Shown here: in pieces, positions 8,354-17,659 of the stretch
Layout of the letters: every line of letters begins with the position of its first letter
Numbering within the stretch: the first letter of the stretch is position 1
Assembly (NCBI GenBank): GCA_000621985.1
Contig: JHWW01000002.1
Coordinates: 434,001-498,000, forward strand
Origin: Lachnospiraceae bacterium V9D3004
GTDB taxonomy: Bacteria > Bacillota > Clostridia > Lachnospirales > Lachnospiraceae
Direction of reading: 5' to 3'
Length of the DNA stretch: 64,000 nt
Position numbers and translations under genes: made by a program
The notes under the pieces: generated by a model
Database searches by the model: none
Told to the model about the DNA's origin: nothing
What the model saw: the letters and a program-made list of their open reading frames with translations, nothing else

Positions 8354-9216
8354 AGGAAGTAAAACTCGCAAAAAGCGCCGGTTTTTGTTTTGGTGTAAAA
8401 CGTGCTGTCGACATGGTATATAAAGAAGTCGATATAAAAGACCGTATATATACATACGGTCCTATAATCCATAATGAAGAAGTCGTTAACGATCTCGCTT
8501 CAAAGGGAGTGCATGTTATTGAAGGAAGAGATGAACTTGCGGAAATAGAAAGCGGAGGAACGATCATAATACGTTCACACGGAACTTCCGAGGCGGATTA
8601 TAAACTGATGGAAAAAAAAGGACTGGATGTTATTGATGCAACGTGTCCGTTTGTTAAAAAGATACATAATATAGTAAGAGAACACTCGCTGGCGGGAGAA
8701 CAGATTATTATAATCGGCAACAAAGAGCATCCTGAAGTAGAAGGAATAAGAGGATGGTGTAAAGGACCAGTATATGTAATAGAAAACGAACAAGAATTGG
8801 AAAATATTGTAATAGAAACGGGTAAAAAAGTGTGTATTGTGGCTCAAACTACGTTTAATTACAATAAATTTAAAGAATTAGTTGAAATAATTGAAAAAAA
8901 AGTGTATGATATTATTGCTGTTAATACAATCTGCAATGCGACAGAGGAACGGCAGACGGAAGCTGGAAAGCTGGCTTCAGAATCCGATGCTATGATTGTA
9001 ATAGGTGGGCGGCATAGCTCTAATACACAGAAGCTATACCAGATATGCGAAAATGAGTGTAATAATGTTTTATTCATTCAGAAACTTGACGACTTACAGC
9101 TCGATGAGCTGGCATCTGTCCGTAGCGTGGGAATCACTGCAGGGGCATCTACCCCGAATAATATTATTGAGGAGGTTTGGCAGGCATGTCAGAAGAAAAT
9201 TTTGGAGAATTACTAG
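8350..9216 (+). CDS. ispH: IspH, 4-hydroxy-3-methylbut-2-enyl diphosphate reductase
   Basis: A 288-residue iron-sulfur enzyme that performs the last step of the MEP pathway, making IPP and DMAPP. The three cluster ligands are visible as C13 (AGFCFG), C99 (DATCPF) and C195 (NTICNAT). The catalytic Glu is E129 in EHPEVEG. The C-terminal GASTPNNIIEEV motif is present. In many Clostridia this protein is fused to ribosomal protein S1. Here the two are separate, and the last 31 bp overlap rpsA in another frame. Confidence 0.95.
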   Translation: MKEVKLAKSAGFCFGVKRAVDMVYKEVDIKDRIYTYGPIIHNEEVVNDLASKGVHVIEGRDELAEIESGGTIIIRSHGTSEADYKLMEKKGLDVIDATCPFVKKIHNIVREHSLAGEQIIIIGNKEHPEVEGIRGWCKGPVYVIENEQELENIVIETGKKVCIVAQTTFNYNKFKELVEIIEKKVYDIIAVNTICNATEERQTEAGKLASESDAMIVIGGRHSSNTQKLYQICENECNNVLFIQKLDDLQLDELASVRSVGITAGASTPNNIIEEVWQACQKKILENY

Positions 9217-10361
9217 ATAAGGAATCATTAATCACAATCCATAACGGGGAGATTGTAGAAGGGACAGTTATTGATGTCAAGGAAGATGAGATCATTTTGA
9301 ACATTGGTTACAAAGCTGATGGCATTATTACAAAGAATGAATACAGTAACAAACCTGTTGTTCTTAAAGATGAAGTCAAGCCGGGCGATAAGCTTCAGGC
9401 TAAAGTATTGAAAGTTAATGACGGTGAAGGTCAGGTTCTTCTTACATATAAGAGAATCGCTATTGACCAGAGTAATAAGAGACTTGAAGAAGCATTTAAT
9501 AACAAAGAGGTTCTCAAAGGAAAGGTTAGTGCCGTTATTAAAGGCGGTCTTGCCGTTATGTATGATGAGGCTAAGGTATTTATACCGGCAAGCCTTGTTT
9601 CAGATGTTTTTGAGAAGGATCTCAGCAAATATAACGGTCAGGAGATTGAATTCAGACTTATCGAGTTCAATCCAAATCCGAGACACAGAAAGATCATTGG
9701 TGACAGAAAACAGTTGATCGTTGCCGAGAAAGAGAAACTTCAAAAAGAATTGTTTGAACGTATTGAAGTAGGTATGGAAGTTGAAGGTGTTGTTAAGAAC
9801 ATCACTGACTTCGGTGCATTTATCGATCTTGGCGGAGCTGACGGACTTCTTCATATATCAGAGATGTCATGGGGAAGAGTTGAGAATCCGAAGAAGGTTC
9901 TTAAAGTAGGTCAGAAGATCAATGTTCTCATTAAGGATATCAAGGATACCAAGATTGCATTGAGCCTTAAGTTTGAGAGAGATAATCCATGGAAGGATGC
10001 TGCTTCAAAATATTCAATAGGCAATGTGATCACCGGTAAGGTTGCAAGAATGACTGATTTCGGTGCATTTGTTGAACTTGATTCCGGTATTGACGCTCTG
10101 CTTCATGTATCTCAGATCGCAAGAGAACATGTTGAGAAACCGGCTGATGTTCTTAGCATTGGTCAGGAGATAAAGGCAATGGTAGTTGATTTTAATGAGT
10201 CTTCCAAGAAGATAAGTCTCAGTATCAAGGAACTTCTTAATGCAGAAGAGAAAAAAGCAAAGAGTGAAGAGGAATCCGAAGATGTTTCTGAGGAACCGGA
10301 TGTTGCTCCGGCACCGGTTGAGACCGAAGCTGCTGAGGAGGCAGTTGCTGAAGACGAATAA
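9186..10361 (+). CDS. rpsA: RpsA-like ribosomal protein S1 with four S1 domains
   Basis: A 391-residue RNA-binding protein of the S1 family, expected to help the ribosome engage mRNA. Four S1 OB-fold repeats can be read at roughly residues 15-80, 100-170, 190-255 and 275-345. The third and fourth are the most canonical, with NITDFGAFIDLGGADGLLHISEM and a matching copy. The last 45 residues are an acidic, Ala-rich tail. The ATG at 9186 was chosen because GGAGG (9171-9175) is 10 nt upstream; the in-frame TTG at 9177 is only 1 nt from it. The first 31 bp overlap ispH in the -1 frame relative to it. A strong terminator follows. Confidence 0.93.
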   Translation: MSEENFGELLDKESLITIHNGEIVEGTVIDVKEDEIILNIGYKADGIITKNEYSNKPVVLKDEVKPGDKLQAKVLKVNDGEGQVLLTYKRIAIDQSNKRLEEAFNNKEVLKGKVSAVIKGGLAVMYDEAKVFIPASLVSDVFEKDLSKYNGQEIEFRLIEFNPNPRHRKIIGDRKQLIVAEKEKLQKELFERIEVGMEVEGVVKNITDFGAFIDLGGADGLLHISEMSWGRVENPKKVLKVGQKINVLIKDIKDTKIALSLKFERDNPWKDAASKYSIGNVITGKVARMTDFGAFVELDSGIDALLHVSQIAREHVEKPADVLSIGQEIKAMVVDFNESSKKISLSIKELLNAEEKKAKSEEESEDVSEEPDVAPAPVETEAAEEAVAEDE

Positions 10362-10403
10362 TAATGCGACATTTATTATATAATGTAACTGACATTTGAA
10401 TGT

Positions 10404-10443
10404 AAATAATATGGCGTCTGATGCACCAGACGCCATATTATTT
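10404..10443 (+). terminator. Strong terminator hairpin after rpsA
   Basis: A perfect 17-bp inverted repeat (10404-10420 and 10427-10443) encloses a 6-nt loop. The stem has a GC-rich inner half (GGCGTCTG), an A-rich 5' end and a T-rich 3' end, so it could act in both directions. Confidence 0.85.
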
Positions 10444-10480
10444 ACGGGATATGTATATTCATAATATGGAGGATAATTCT

Positions 10481-11260
10481 ATGCTGCAGAACTATGAAGC
10501 TTTTAAAACGAAGGTGCTTGCTTTGACAAGTATCGATCTTAATGCTTACAAGGAAAGGCAGATGAAGAGAAGAATCGATGCCTTGATCACAAAGAACAAC
10601 CTTAAAACTTATGATGAATATATTGACCTTTTACGAAAAGATAAAGTTGCTTTAAAGGATTTTGTTAATTATCTTACTATAAATGTTTCCGAATTCTTCC
10701 GTAATCCCGAGCAATGGAAAGTATTTGAGAATATCATCCTTCCGCATCTGCGAGAACATAACAGCGGTCGCCTTAAGATATGGAGTGCAGCATGTTCGAC
10801 AGGTGATGAACCGTATACTATTGCTATGATCCTGCTTAAGCATATGCCGGCTACTTCTTTTGAACTGACAGCAACGGATATTGACGATCAGGTGCTTGCA
10901 AAAGCTCAGAGCGGATTATATACTGCCAAGAGTATTAAGGGTGTGCCTGCCGAATTCAAAGCGAATTTTGAAAAGATCGGTACTGATTCATTCCAGATAT
11001 CAGATAATATAAAAAGATGTGTCAGGTTCAAACAGCATAATCTGTTGAAGGATCCGTATCCTACCGGACTTGACATGATAGTATGCAGGAATGTTCTTAT
11101 CTATTTTACGGACGAGGCAAAGGATGAGATCTTCCACAAATATAACAGATGTCTTAACAATAACGGTGTTCTGTTCATTGGTAATACAGAACAGATTTTA
11201 TCACCTAAAAACTTCGGATTTACAGCGATCAAATCATTCTTTTACACTAAAGGGGTATAG
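10481..11260 (+). CDS. cheR: CheR, chemotaxis protein methyltransferase
   Basis: A 259-residue SAM-dependent enzyme that methylates glutamates of chemoreceptors. The N-terminal helical CheR domain (about residues 1-75) contains YKERQMKRRI. The Rossmann domain carries LKIWSAACSTGDEPYTIAM (SAM binding), the FELTATDID acidic loop and DMIVCRNVLIYF. Length is typical of the stand-alone enzyme. ATG 10481 has GGAGG at 10468-10472. The gene lies between the rpsA terminator and plsX, with no other chemotaxis gene in the window, which is common in Clostridia. Confidence 0.93.
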   Translation: MLQNYEAFKTKVLALTSIDLNAYKERQMKRRIDALITKNNLKTYDEYIDLLRKDKVALKDFVNYLTINVSEFFRNPEQWKVFENIILPHLREHNSGRLKIWSAACSTGDEPYTIAMILLKHMPATSFELTATDIDDQVLAKAQSGLYTAKSIKGVPAEFKANFEKIGTDSFQISDNIKRCVRFKQHNLLKDPYPTGLDMIVCRNVLIYFTDEAKDEIFHKYNRCLNNNGVLFIGNTEQILSPKNFGFTAIKSFFYTKGV

Positions 11261-11342
11261 GTGTGGTGAAAAAGATATAATAATGGTAACTGTAATTCGA
11301 AAATATATGATTATGTATGAAACGTTATAGAGGTGTAGTTGC

Positions 11343-12353
11343 ATGTCGGATATGATCAAAGTAGCCGTAGATGCTATGGGAGGTGACAATGCTCCTCATG
11401 AAGTGGTTAAAGGAGCAGTTGATGCCGTAGCTGAAGATGAAAATATTGCTGTATTACTTGTTGGCAGGGAAGATATGGTCAATGAGGAACTTGCAAAGTA
11501 TGAATATGATAAGGAACGTATAAAAGTAGTTAATGCAACCGAAGTTATCGGATTCGATGAGCCTCCGGTTGCTGCTGTTAAGAATAAAAAGGATTCTTCG
11601 ATTGTTGTTGCGATGAATCTGATAAAGAATAATGAAGCTGAAGCATTTGTTTCGGCGGGAAGTACAGGGGCGATCCTTGTCGGAGGACTCCATATTATCG
11701 GACGTATCAAGGGAGTGGCTCGTACACCTCTTGCTACCGTTATTCCCACACTGAAAGGTTCCACACTGCTTATCGACTGCGGTGCCAATGTAGATGCAAG
11801 ATCAGCTCATCTTGTGCAGTTTGCCAAGATGGGAACATTGTATATGGAGAATCTTTGCGGTGTTAAGAATCCCAAAGTTGGAATTGTCAACATAGGCGTA
11901 GAAGAGGAAAAGGGGAATGCTCTTGTAAAGGAGACATATCCGCTTCTTCGTGATTGTGAGGGTATTAATTTTGCGGGAAGCTGTGAAGCAAGAGATATCC
12001 CTTATGGTGAATTTGACGTTATCGTATGCGAAGCATTTGTTGGAAATGTCATATTAAAATTATATGAAGGGCTTGCATCGGCATTGCTGAAGAAGATAAA
12101 AGAAGGCATGATGTCGACAACTATGAGCAAGATAGGCGCTGCAATGTCCAAGAAAGCGATCAAAGAATCTTTAAAAGATTTTGACGTGTCAAAATATGGT
12201 GGTGCGCCGCTTCTCGGACTTAACGGACTTGCCGTAAAGACTCATGGAAGCTCATCCTCCATTGAGATAAGTAATTCGATAAAGCAATGTGCATCTTTTA
12301 TCAGGAACGATACCAATGCAAAGATAAAGGAATTTATATCTAAGGATATGTAG
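11343..12353 (+). CDS. plsX: PlsX, phosphate acyltransferase
   Basis: A 336-residue peripheral membrane enzyme that makes acyl-phosphate from acyl-ACP for phospholipid synthesis. It begins with the family signature KVAVDAMGGDNAP and contains SAGSTGAILVGG, LLIDCGANVDAR and a NIGVEEEKGN segment. AGAGGTG lies about 8 nt upstream of the ATG at 11343; an in-frame ATG three codons later is possible. The stop is 2 bp before rnc. The acpP gene often found between plsX and rnc in relatives is absent here. Confidence 0.94.
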   Translation: MSDMIKVAVDAMGGDNAPHEVVKGAVDAVAEDENIAVLLVGREDMVNEELAKYEYDKERIKVVNATEVIGFDEPPVAAVKNKKDSSIVVAMNLIKNNEAEAFVSAGSTGAILVGGLHIIGRIKGVARTPLATVIPTLKGSTLLIDCGANVDARSAHLVQFAKMGTLYMENLCGVKNPKVGIVNIGVEEEKGNALVKETYPLLRDCEGINFAGSCEARDIPYGEFDVIVCEAFVGNVILKLYEGLASALLKKIKEGMMSTTMSKIGAAMSKKAIKESLKDFDVSKYGGAPLLGLNGLAVKTHGSSSSIEISNSIKQCASFIRNDTNAKIKEFISKDM

Positions 12354-12355
12354 TT

Positions 12356-13036
12356 ATGAAAGATTTCAGTGAGCTTGAAGACAGGATTAATTACAAATTT
12401 AATAATATCAATAATCTGAGACTCGCAATGACTCACAGTTCATATGCCAATGAGATGAATATGGCGAAGAATGCTTATAACGAGAGAATTGAATTTCTGG
12501 GTGATGCAGTGCTTGAACTGGTTTCAAGTGAATATCTGTACAGCGAATATCCCGACATGAAAGAAGGTAATCTCTCAAAGCTTCGTGCACAATTGGTTTG
12601 TGAACAATCGTTGTCTGCAATAGCCAGATCGATAGATCTTGGAAAGAACCTTTTACTCGGTAAAGGAGAAGAAGCTTCAAATGGCAAAGACAGGGATTCT
12701 ATACTGTGTGATGCTTTTGAGGCTCTTATCGGTGCGATATTTCTTGATGGCGGATATGAGTCCGCCGCTTCGTTTATAAAGAAATTCGTATTAACGGATG
12801 TAGAAGATAAAACATTCTACATGGATAGTAAGACTTCTCTTCAGGAACTTGTTCAGGCAAGATATAAGTTGCCCGTGACATATGAAGTTATAGATGAAAA
12901 AGGTCCCGAACATGAAAAAGAATTCATTGTTGCAGTATATATCGGTGACAAAAAGATGGCTGTCGGTAAAGGACACAGCAAGAAGTCAGCATCAAAAGAT
13001 GCCGCATACAAAACATTAATTATGCTGAAAGATTGA
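12356..13036 (+). CDS. rnc: Rnc, ribonuclease III
   Basis: A 226-residue dimeric double-strand-specific endoribonuclease that processes rRNA precursors and some mRNAs. The catalytic signature NERIEFLGDAVLEL is present near residues 40-53 and the second acidic cluster lies in DAFEALIGAIFLDGG. A C-terminal double-stranded RNA binding domain (about residues 155-226) ends with KKSASKDAAYKTL. It sits 2 bp after plsX and 24 bp before smc, in the classic rnc-smc-ftsY order. Confidence 0.95.
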   Translation: MKDFSELEDRINYKFNNINNLRLAMTHSSYANEMNMAKNAYNERIEFLGDAVLELVSSEYLYSEYPDMKEGNLSKLRAQLVCEQSLSAIARSIDLGKNLLLGKGEEASNGKDRDSILCDAFEALIGAIFLDGGYESAASFIKKFVLTDVEDKTFYMDSKTSLQELVQARYKLPVTYEVIDEKGPEHEKEFIVAVYIGDKKMAVGKGHSKKSASKDAAYKTLIMLKD

Positions 13037-13060
13037 TTATTATACAACCCGGGGGAAATA

Positions 13061-16000
13061 ATGTATCTAAAAAGTATTGAAGTACATGGTTTTAAGTCAT
13101 TTGCACATAAGTTAAGATTTGAGTTCAAGGGAGGAATCACCGGCATTGTCGGACCTAACGGAAGCGGTAAGAGTAATGTTGCCGATGCAGTAAGGTGGGT
13201 TCTCGGTGAACAGAGTGCAAAACAGCTCAGAGGCAGCAAGATGGAGGATGTTATATTCTCCGGTACCGAGAACAGAAAGCCTCTTGGATTTGCATATGTT
13301 GCGATCACATTTGATAATTCGGATCATTCACTTCCGCTTGATTATGATGAGATCACTGTTGCCAGACGTGTATACAGATCTGGAGAAAGTGAATACCTGA
13401 TCAACGGCACGGCCTGTCTGCTCAAGGATGTTAAAGAGATGTTCTTTGACACAGGAATCGGAAAAGAAGGATATTCAATAATCGGACAGGGACAGATTGA
13501 TAAGATATTAAACGGTAAACCGGAGGACAGACGAGAATTATTCGACGAGGCCGCCGGTATTGTTAAGTATAAGAGACGTAAAGCCGCCACAGTGAAAAAT
13601 CTTGAGGCAGAAAAACAGAATCTTCTCAGAGTTACAGATATTCTTAATGAACTGGAACTTCGAATAACACCACTAAAAAAACAATCAGATAAAGCAAAGA
13701 GATATCTTGATCTTCATGAACAGTTGAAAAATAAGGATATACAGATGTATATCCTTGATTATGAGCGCCTTGATGAAGAATTGAACAGCATGAAAGAAAA
13801 GAGTGAAACTGCAGAAAGAGATCTCTTTCAGGCGCAAAAAGAATATGAAGCAAGTCGTGCCACACTTGACGAATTGGAACAAAAGATCAGATGTCATGAG
13901 ACTGATGTAGAAAATAAAAAAGAACAGCTTAACAATGACAGATTAAAGATAGGGCAGCTTGAAGGTGAGATAAAGCTCTACGAGCAGCAGATCGAAGCTT
14001 CAAGACAGAGTGAGGAACAGCTTGGAGACCGTCTTGAACAGCTTAATCTCCAATTTGCCGAGAATGCAAAAGAAAAAGAAGAACTTATGAAGCAGAAGAC
14101 TGAAAACGGTGTTCTGCTTGAAAAATGTAAGGATGAAAAGATCGCTTCCGAAGAAGAGATTCAGAATATATTTAATATTATAAGAGAGCTTGAAGAAGAG
14201 CTTGATGAATGTAACAGTTCCGTTATAAAGATGATGAACGAAGCTTCGGATATAAAATCGGAACAGAAAAAATATGAGACTATGGTTGAACAGAATTCAA
14301 TCAAGAAGGCTGAGATGAATCAGAGTCTCTTCAGACTCAAAGCTGCCGTAAGCGAAGCTGAAGAAAAGATCGATGAAGGCAAAGCCGAGTATGACAGACT
14401 GAAAAAAGAGATTGAAGAAAAGAATGAAGATATAAAAAAAGTAAGGTATGCACTTCATGAAAACGAGAGATTAAGAAAGATTGCTGAGAACGATTATCTC
14501 AGTATTCAGAATGATTTTCATAAATGCAACTCCAAGATCAGTACTTTGAAAAACATATCAGAAAGATATGAAGGTTACGGTCAGAGTATTAAAATGGTCA
14601 TGGAACAGAAAAAAAACAATAAGGGTATCATCGGCGTTGTTGCAGATATCATATCCGTTGACAAGAAGTATGAGACTGCGGTTGAGACATGTCTTGGCGG
14701 CAATATCCAGAACATAGTCACCGATACGGAAAATACTGCAAAAAACATGGTCGAATTCCTTAAAAAGAACAAATTGGGGAGAGCTACTTTTCTCCCTCTT
14801 GATGCGATTACCGCAGATGCAGACTATGACAGCAGACTTGATGACGAAAAGGGTGTATTCGGACCGGTTTCCGAATATGTTGATACAAAACCGGAATACA
14901 AAGAAGTTATAAAATATCTTATGGGACGTTTTATACTTGTTGATAATATCGACAACGCTCTTTTGCTTGCAAGAAAATACAGGCACACACTGAGAATAGT
15001 TACCCTTGATGGAGAATTCCTTAATGTCGGCGGTTCAATATCAGGTGGTGCATTTAAGAACAAGAGTAATCTTCTGGGCCGTAAAAGAGAGATCGAGGAT
15101 CTTGAAAAAGAACTCGAATCCATACGAAAAAAACTTGATGATACAAAAAAGAAGATTAGCTCATTTGATGAAGAACATACAAAGCTTGAAGAAGATATTG
15201 AAGCAAAAGACGAGAATATAAGAAAACTTCAACTTGAGTGTAATACAAAAGAAATGAATTATAATCAGATAGGCGAGATCCTTAAACAGCGTAAGCAATC
15301 ATATTCGGATGCAACTCATGACGGAGTTGAACTCGACAATGAGAAAACGAAGTTAAATATGCAGCTTGTTCAGATAGAAGAACGAGGCATAGAGAATGAG
15401 AAAAACACTCAAAAATGCAAAAACAGAATCGATGAGATCAATACGGAGCTTGAAGAAAAGAAAAATATAAGAGCCGGTCTTCATGACAAGATTAATAAGT
15501 TAAATCTGGATTATAGCGGTTATTCACAGACAGAAGGATTTATTGATGAGAAGATTGAACGTAATAATTCTGCCTGTGAACAGATCAACGAGGAGATCAG
15601 GATTATCAATGACAGCAAATCCGGTGCCTCTGAGACTATTAAAACAAAAGAACAGGGCATTGTTGCGATCAGGGAAGCTCTTGTCAATCTCAATAATGAG
15701 ATAGATGAGTTGAATAAAAGTATCGGCATCGGTGAAGACACAAAAGAACAGCTTATTGCAGACCGCAAAAAGGCTTCTCTTCAGAGAGAAAAGTTATCGG
15801 ATACGAGAAATGAACTTGAAAAGGAACAGATTCGTCTCCAGAATAAAAATGAAAAGCTGACAGCTGAATTCACCTCACTTAATCAGTATATGTGGAATGA
15901 ATATGAGCTGACATATAACAGAGCGCTAGAGCAAAAAGATGATGATATTCCTTCCTATTCCGATCTTAAGGCAGAAACAAAAGAGCTTCGTCAGCAGATC

Positions 16001-16630
16001 AAGTCACTCGGAGATGTCAATGTCAATTCGATCGAAGAATATATTGAAGTCGCTGAAAGATACAACACCATGAAGGAACAGCATGATGATATAATAGAAT
16101 CCGAGAAACGTCTGACCGGTTTCATTGAAGAACTTGATGAAAAAATGAGAGTACAGTTCGATGAGAAGTTCAAAGAGATCAAGAGTCAATACAATCTTGT
16201 ATTCCGTGAACTTTTCGGAGGAGGTAAAGGTGAGCTTGAACTTGTGGAAGGTGAAGACATACTTGATGCAGGAATCAACATTGTTGCGCAGCCGCCCGGT
16301 AAGACGCTTAAGAGTATAACAATGCTTTCGGGTGGTGAAAAAGCCTTATCCGCAATAGCTATATTATTTGCAATACAGAATCTGAAGCCTTCACCTTTCT
16401 GTCTGCTTGATGAGATAGAGGCGGCACTTGATGATTCAAATGTAAAAAGATTTGCAAAGTATCTTAATAAACTTAAGGAAAAAACCCAGTATATCGTAAT
16501 TACCCACAGACAGGGTACAATGGCTGCTGCCGATACGCTGTACGGTATCACAATGCAGGAAAAAGGTATATCTACGCTTGTTTCTGTTGATCTTGTAGAA
16601 CAACAGATCGAACAGCAGGCTAAACAGTAA
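13061..16630 (+). CDS. smc: Smc, chromosome segregation ATPase
   Basis: A 1189-residue condensin subunit that compacts and segregates the chromosome. Walker A is GPNGSGKSN near residue 32. Long heptad-rich coiled coils cover about residues 170-500 and 670-1010 and flank a globular hinge (about 510-660) beginning around GVVADIISVDKKYE. The C-terminal head has the ABC signature LSGGEKALSA and Walker B FCLLDEIEAALDD. Full length for the family. GGGGG at 13050-13054 precedes the ATG. No scpA or scpB is in this window. Confidence 0.96.
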   Translation: MYLKSIEVHGFKSFAHKLRFEFKGGITGIVGPNGSGKSNVADAVRWVLGEQSAKQLRGSKMEDVIFSGTENRKPLGFAYVAITFDNSDHSLPLDYDEITVARRVYRSGESEYLINGTACLLKDVKEMFFDTGIGKEGYSIIGQGQIDKILNGKPEDRRELFDEAAGIVKYKRRKAATVKNLEAEKQNLLRVTDILNELELRITPLKKQSDKAKRYLDLHEQLKNKDIQMYILDYERLDEELNSMKEKSETAERDLFQAQKEYEASRATLDELEQKIRCHETDVENKKEQLNNDRLKIGQLEGEIKLYEQQIEASRQSEEQLGDRLEQLNLQFAENAKEKEELMKQKTENGVLLEKCKDEKIASEEEIQNIFNIIRELEEELDECNSSVIKMMNEASDIKSEQKKYETMVEQNSIKKAEMNQSLFRLKAAVSEAEEKIDEGKAEYDRLKKEIEEKNEDIKKVRYALHENERLRKIAENDYLSIQNDFHKCNSKISTLKNISERYEGYGQSIKMVMEQKKNNKGIIGVVADIISVDKKYETAVETCLGGNIQNIVTDTENTAKNMVEFLKKNKLGRATFLPLDAITADADYDSRLDDEKGVFGPVSEYVDTKPEYKEVIKYLMGRFILVDNIDNALLLARKYRHTLRIVTLDGEFLNVGGSISGGAFKNKSNLLGRKREIEDLEKELESIRKKLDDTKKKISSFDEEHTKLEEDIEAKDENIRKLQLECNTKEMNYNQIGEILKQRKQSYSDATHDGVELDNEKTKLNMQLVQIEERGIENEKNTQKCKNRIDEINTELEEKKNIRAGLHDKINKLNLDYSGYSQTEGFIDEKIERNNSACEQINEEIRIINDSKSGASETIKTKEQGIVAIREALVNLNNEIDELNKSIGIGEDTKEQLIADRKKASLQREKLSDTRNELEKEQIRLQNKNEKLTAEFTSLNQYMWNEYELTYNRALEQKDDDIPSYSDLKAETKELRQQIKSLGDVNVNSIEEYIEVAERYNTMKEQHDDIIESEKRLTGFIEELDEKMRVQFDEKFKEIKSQYNLVFRELFGGGKGELELVEGEDILDAGINIVAQPPGKTLKSITMLSGGEKALSAIAILFAIQNLKPSPFCLLDEIEAALDDSNVKRFAKYLNKLKEKTQYIVITHRQGTMAAADTLYGITMQEKGISTLVSVDLVEQQIEQQAKQ

Positions 16631-16653
16631 TAATATGATGGAGGATAATATAA

Positions 16654-17586
16654 GTGTCAGAAAAAAAAGGTTTGTTCAGCAGATTAAAGAGTGGTCTTAC
16701 AAAGACAAGGAATGCTCTTGTTAACGGAATTGATTCGCTTTTTTCGGGATTTTCTGAGATTGATGATGATTTCTACGAGGAACTTGAAGAGATCCTCATA
16801 ATGGGAGATCTTGGAGTCAACGTTACAAGTGATATCATAGAAAAACTGAAAGAACGTGTTAAAGAAGAAAAGATAAAAGAAGCATCCGAGTGCAAACAAC
16901 TTCTTATTGATTCGATCAAAGAACAGATGAGTGTTAATGAGAATGCTTATGAATTTGAGAACAGGAAGTCAGTAGTACTTATGATCGGTGTAAACGGAGT
17001 TGGTAAGACTACAACTGTAGGAAAACTCGCCGGACAGTTGAAAGCATCAGGCAAGAAAGTTATGGTCGCTGCTGCCGATACTTTCAGAGCTGCCGCAATT
17101 GAACAGTTGACCGAATGGGCTGACCGTGCTAAAGTTGATATAATTGCGGGTCAGGAAAATTCAGATCCCGCAGCGGTGGTTTTCGATGCCGTTAATGCGG
17201 CAAAAGCCAGAAATGTTGATGTTCTGATATGCGATACGGCAGGAAGACTTCATAACAAGAAGAATCTTATGGAAGAGCTTCGTAAGATCAGAAGGATAAT
17301 CGATAAGGAATATCCCGAAGCGCTAGTTGAGACGCTGATCGTTCTTGACGGCACAACCGGTCAGAATGCGCTTGTGCAGGCAAAGCAGTTTGATGAGGTT
17401 GCCGACATTACAGGTATAGTGCTTACAAAACTTGACGGTACGGCAAAGGGTGGTATAGCCATTGCGATACAGTCAGAGATGGATGTTCCCGTAAAGTATA
17501 TAGGCATTGGTGAAAAGATTGAGGATCTGCAGAAGTTTGATCCCGATGAATTTGTAAATGCTCTGTTTGAAGTCAGACAGGAGTAA
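16654..17586 (+). CDS. ftsY: FtsY, signal recognition particle receptor
   Basis: A 310-residue SRP-family GTPase that docks ribosome-nascent chain-SRP complexes at the membrane. The short basic N-terminus and helical N domain (about residues 1-85) are followed by the G domain, with GVNGVGKTTT, DTFRAAAIEQL, DTAGRLHNK and TKLDGTAKGG. It lacks the long acidic A domain of enteric bacteria, as is usual in Firmicutes. The start is GTG at 16654 with GGAGG about 11 nt upstream. It follows smc by 23 bp. Confidence 0.95.
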   Translation: MSEKKGLFSRLKSGLTKTRNALVNGIDSLFSGFSEIDDDFYEELEEILIMGDLGVNVTSDIIEKLKERVKEEKIKEASECKQLLIDSIKEQMSVNENAYEFENRKSVVLMIGVNGVGKTTTVGKLAGQLKASGKKVMVAAADTFRAAAIEQLTEWADRAKVDIIAGQENSDPAAVVFDAVNAAKARNVDVLICDTAGRLHNKKNLMEELRKIRRIIDKEYPEALVETLIVLDGTTGQNALVQAKQFDEVADITGIVLTKLDGTAKGGIAIAIQSEMDVPVKYIGIGEKIEDLQKFDPDEFVNALFEVRQE

Positions 17587-17659
17587 GAGAAACTATAATA
17601 TCTGCAGAAAAATATACATATAAAAATATTAATATACATAAAAACGGAGGGTCACATAA

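Noticed and set aside
9186-9216. Programmed -1 frameshift making an IspH-S1 fusion
   Set aside because: The overlap has the right frame relation, but no X XXY YYZ slippery heptamer in the ispH frame and no obvious downstream pseudoknot; S1 has its own ribosome-binding site.
10421-10480. Longer cheR reading beginning at 10421
   Set aside because: The extra codons run through the rpsA terminator hairpin and have no ribosome-binding site; ATG 10481 has a good one.
13112-16551. Several long antisense ORFs inside smc and other genes
   Set aside because: They are shadows of strongly coding frames, lack ribosome-binding sites and have low-complexity Ser, Leu or His-rich translations.
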